Part shown: piece after piece, positions 60,783 to 64,000 of the stretch | Layout of the letters: every line of letters starts with the position of its first letter | Position numbering within the stretch: position 1 is the stretch's first letter | Assembly (NCBI GenBank): GCA_944472135.2 | Contig: OX235265.1 | Coordinates: 372,001-436,000, forward strand | DNA length: 64,000 bases | Direction: 5' to 3' | Origin: Trichobilharzia regenti | Lineage: Eukaryota; Platyhelminthes; Trematoda; Strigeidida; Schistosomatidae | The notes under the pieces: generated by a model | What the model was told of the DNA's origin: nothing | The model's input: only the letters and a program-made list of their open reading frames with translations | Database searches by the model: none | Made by a program: the position numbers and the translations under genes

Positions 60783-61510
60783 GGATACTGTTTTCGATAA
60801 ATTCATCATCAGGCTGTACAATTATACATACATTATAGTGAATGAATGAATTAGTGTTATTAACAACATTAATGTTTAAATAACATCAAATCCATAATAC
60901 TGACAGATTACAGCTGAATCACATCAACATAAAATAAGCTGAATGTCAGAAGAATTAGGAGGGATACTATTACAAATTCATGAGTTTATAGTTTCTACTG
61001 AAGGCCAGGGCAATCGTAGGGACTGGACTTGATTCTTTTGGATACAGAGCACTGGTTGTTTGAGGCGAATCGCAATAACCTCTGCTGTTTGGAGCCTGCG
61101 GTACTTCGATGTTTTTGGAAATTTATTTGGCACCCAGTACAATATAGAGAAGGATTCATCTACACTGGCTTTGTGGCCACTTTGCACCAGATGTTCCAAT
61201 ATCGAGCTGTTAATAGTTTTCACAAGACCTTTATTTAGCCAAGCTGGGAGATGTCCTCGAGCACGAAAAATCAAGTTTCTGGAGCAACTGCAAATATAAC
61301 TGGCTCCACAAACGCAGTTGATAATATTATCCTTCCTAATTCTTCTGACATTCAGCTTATTTTATGTTGATACGATTCAGCTGTAATCTGTCAGTATTAT
61401 GGATTTGATGTTATTTAAACATTAATGTTGTTAATAACACTAATTCATTCATTCACTATAATGTATGTATAAATGTAGAGCCTGATGATGAAATTATCGA
61501 AAAGAATACT
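60783..61510 (-). mobile_element. Penelope-type GIY-YIG fragment in a 190-bp inverted repeat
   Basis: Arms 60783-60972 and 61322-61510 pair with constant sum 122294 over most of their length. The loop (61310-60978, minus) is an open 98-codon PLE C terminus: RARGHLPAWLNKGLVKTINS, LEHLVQSGHK, ETINS at the end, and the conserved VIAIRLKQPVLCIQK. The catalytic start of GIY-YIG is partly lost (SRNLIFRARG). Confidence 0.8.
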
Positions 61511-61527
61511 CTTTGTTCAGAAACATA

Positions 61528-61878
61528 TTAGTTTGTTACCTCAGAAAAGATAGATTCATGGAACACACATACGTCAGAACAGGCGCTAATAGAAATCTTT
61601 TTGCCAGTTACTTCATCAAATAGTTCCCAGATGTTGGAAGCATTTTTACATAATAAAAATCTTTCACTATATACTACATTTAGTCTTTGTATTTTCGACT
61701 TTATTCCTTTAACAACAGTATTATAATGTGATTTATACAAATTATACTTTTCAATTAAATGTTTAAGTTGCAGAATAGAGATCCTATCAAATATCGTAAA
61801 CAGTGTTTCAGTAGAAGTGCCAGTGTCCAAGCAGAACTTGAGATGGCAGGTGGCATTAGATACAGTATTATCCAACAC
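61528..61878 (-). pseudogene. Probable non-LTR element linker fragment
   Basis: 116 codons, including KYNLYKSHYNTVVKGIKSKI and NIWELFDEVTGKK. This resembles the region between endonuclease and RT in non-LTR proteins. Tentative. Confidence 0.4.
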
Positions 61879-62554
61879 TGTATCGATAATTATGTCCCAG
61901 TCAGTATCCTACAACAGATATCCAAGTGAATGAATACTTTCATGTGAATAAGATTGTTCTTTAACCTTCTATGTGGTGAATAAAAACTCCTTTTGTGTAA
62001 TTTGCCACATGCTTTCAGTAAGACACAAATCATGCAATAACTGGATATTAGCAAGAAAGCTTTCCCACGTGCTTAACAATCATTCAATATACTATCACAC
62101 GACTGCATGACTTCGAATGGATTAGTAAGATGTACTTCTTCGACACTCAATTCACCGTCAAACAGTGCCACAGTACCTCTTAGCCGATGGTTCTGGATGC
62201 TGTCTTCAAGTCAAGAAATACGGCAAGTGTCGGGAACCAAAATCTGCCAAAGGGTGAAGGCATGATTGATATGCCCTCTTCCTGACCTAGATCTTAACTG
62301 GTCCTCCCGAGGTCTACCCAGTTTACGCATGACTACTGAACCTAGAACTTTACACACAATCAATCAGTTTAAACGAATTAGCGAAATTCCAATGGTACTT
62401 ACTAACCTACAGTTTTAGGTAATTAACAGTCTTTACCACCGTTTCTACAATTAACTGGTTTGGATATTAACGTCTACAAGGGTACGATTTTACCATTCAA
62501 CATATTCCAGTAAAAGAGAGTTTGTTACTTACTGAGATCCGATTATTATTATTA
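61879..62554. other. Intergenic, no assigned feature
   Basis: May contain more of the fragment above. Unrecognised. Confidence 0.35.
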
Positions 62555-62690
62555 TTATTATTGTTCCCTTGGGTTGCTAGTGGAACATAGGGCTTTTACT
62601 ACACGTCTCCACTTGCTTCTGTCTTCTGCTGTACTCTTCACCTGCATCCATGTTAGTCCATATTGTTTCAACTCCTCTTCACATGATCTT
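62555..62690 (-). mobile_element. RTE-type 3' end 14
   Basis: Only the last ~135 bp: ctagtggaacatagggcttt ... cctgcatccatgttagtcc on the plus strand, preceded by an (ATT)n tail. Confidence 0.8.
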
Positions 62691-62819
62691 TGAGATCCGA
62701 TAAAGTTGAATTATCAGGGATAGCTTAATGGGTAAATACTCTGGAGGAAGATCTATCGGAACAAGTTTATCGCCAGAAATGTAAGCCTACTACCATGCAG
62801 AGTAAAACTAAGTGCTTTC

Positions 62820-63230
62820 GGAGTACTAATTTGGAAATGAATTATAGAAACTAGATAAGTGATTCCAACAGTCTCAGAAACATACGACCTCATGGACTGA
62901 GCAAATATGGAAGCTGACAATGTGACGGATGTCGTCACCTGTCCGCAATGCCAATTAATGAAGGGTGATCATTAGAACCGGTCACAATGGCATTCGACGT
63001 CAGTAACACCAGCTGATGACATATGGGTAGTAGACATAGTGGCAAACTGTGTGAGTATCTCGATACAATTATGTGCTCGGAACGTCAAAAGTAAACAATA
63101 CTATACAGCACTGAGACTTTATCAAATACATTTACTCTGTGATGGAATCCCTACATCCATTCGATTTGTTTATTGATAAATGCTGTGCACGAAGGAATCG
63201 CCAGAAAATTGAAACAGTTGACTGATGTCA
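62820..63230 (+). pseudogene. Gypsy-type integrase fragment
   Basis: Zinc-binding end (VTDVVTCPQCQLMKG), then DIWVVDIVANC (first catalytic Asp region) and a DGIPTSIRF segment. It could be the missing integrase of the 56.3-57.7 kb pol, displaced by later insertions. Confidence 0.55.
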
Positions 63231-63651
63231 TCAATCAAGAAGTTAGTTTGATAAATAATACAATTCTGAAATAACACGATCGAGTCTAACCAGTGGTTAA
63301 ATACAAAAATTTACTGAAGGATTACAGATTAACAAGGAAAATGGGTTTAGGGACAGAACTTATAAGATGAAGTTACAGACTTCCTATGAGGGACTACTGC
63401 GCTACATTTCGCTTATTAATAAAAACTCTCATTTCTGTAAAATTTTATGTCAAGAGTTTGTGGGAACTATCACAATTATTTACCTTTCGAACACTGAATC
63501 CAGTAATACAATCTTATTGACAGATAATACATATAACTAACTATTTGGATTTGTGGAATTTTTAAACATAAACACATCTATAATTGTATATATTGTTGGA
63601 TTTACATGTTCAAGTTGCTCCAAGTCAGTGAGTTTTAATAATAATAATAAC

Positions 63652-63705
63652 AGCTTTATTCCAAACAGTATTTGTGGTACAGGTATGGAATTTTCAGCGT
63701 GCATT
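63652..63705 (-). repeat. SINE1 tail fragment
   Basis: Only the terminal ~55 bp remain (acagctttattccaaacagt ... ggaattttcagc). Confidence 0.8.
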
Positions 63706-63973
63706 ACAGTATATTGCATCTAATTACCTCATAAATTATATAAGATTTTTAAAAATCAAATGGTTGAGGTATCATTTTAGTTAACTGTGCTGAACTATAT
63801 TGCATGTTGTCTTATTATATAGTTGTCGTCGCTTTTTGCCCTTTTTTCTGTGAACTGTTTCCTTTGTTGATGTTGTTCTCATTGTTTGTCCGTTATTTTC
63901 TGATTTTGAGGGGAGCAACCCAAAAAGTTGCTTCTCTCTAAACTTTAACTTAATGTAATCATTCTTTTCTCAG

Positions 63974-64000
63974 GCGTGAGGCTAGCAACCCCACCCTGTA
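63974..64000 (+). repeat. SINE2 fragment at window end
   Basis: gtgaggctagcaaccccacc matches the SINE2 body; it continues beyond the window. Confidence 0.65.

Overview
This looks like nuclear DNA of a digenean fluke, most likely a Schistosoma species. The reasons are: one real gene with 35-39 nt micro-introns near its 5' end and kilobase introns further on; AT-rich DNA with no bacterial gene layout; many non-LTR (CR1-like and RTE-like), Penelope-like and Gypsy remnants; tRNA-derived SINEs; and SM-alpha-type hammerhead-ribozyme retroposons. The species is not settled by what I can see.

Layout. (1) 1-10455: a unit bounded by 601-bp terminal inverted repeats with only two mismatches between them. 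Inside is a CR1/Jockey-type endonuclease-reverse transcriptase gene ('element A'), interrupted at about 3.12 kb by a second CR1-like element ('B', about 3120-9185) that keeps ORF1 and ORF2. (2) 11771-15013, minus strand: 'element C', a 3'-truncated sister of B, carrying a SINE and a 353-bp insertion with a 10-bp target duplication. (3) 15815-41490, plus strand: the only host gene I can build. It has nine coding exons with consistent phases and 686 codons: two N-terminal LIM domains of the actin-binding-LIM (ABLIM) type, a long low-complexity middle, and a C-terminal membrane segment. Its introns are packed with RTE fragments, SINEs, two antisense Penelope-like elements and hammerhead retroposons. 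(4) 41.5-64 kb: intergenic DNA made of RTE 3' fragments, SINE copies, two GIY-YIG Penelope fragments held in the loops of long inverted repeats, and a decayed Gypsy element (RT/RNase H at 56.3-57.7 kb, integrase at 62.8 kb).

Recurrent themes. Fold-back structure is unusually common: the 601-bp arms of element A, three palindromic SINE units, two Penelope inverted repeats and a perfect 40-bp palindrome. Two SINE families share one tRNA-like head but have different tails, and one tail copies the 3' end of the local RTE element. A SINE1-spacer-SINE2 composite at 32.3-32.9 kb recurs inverted at 45.67-46.27 kb, flanked there by a 12-bp target duplication, so a read-through transcript of both SINEs appears to have been retroposed as one unit. 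Boundaries of decayed repeats are approximate, and family names rest on motif recognition, not on searches.
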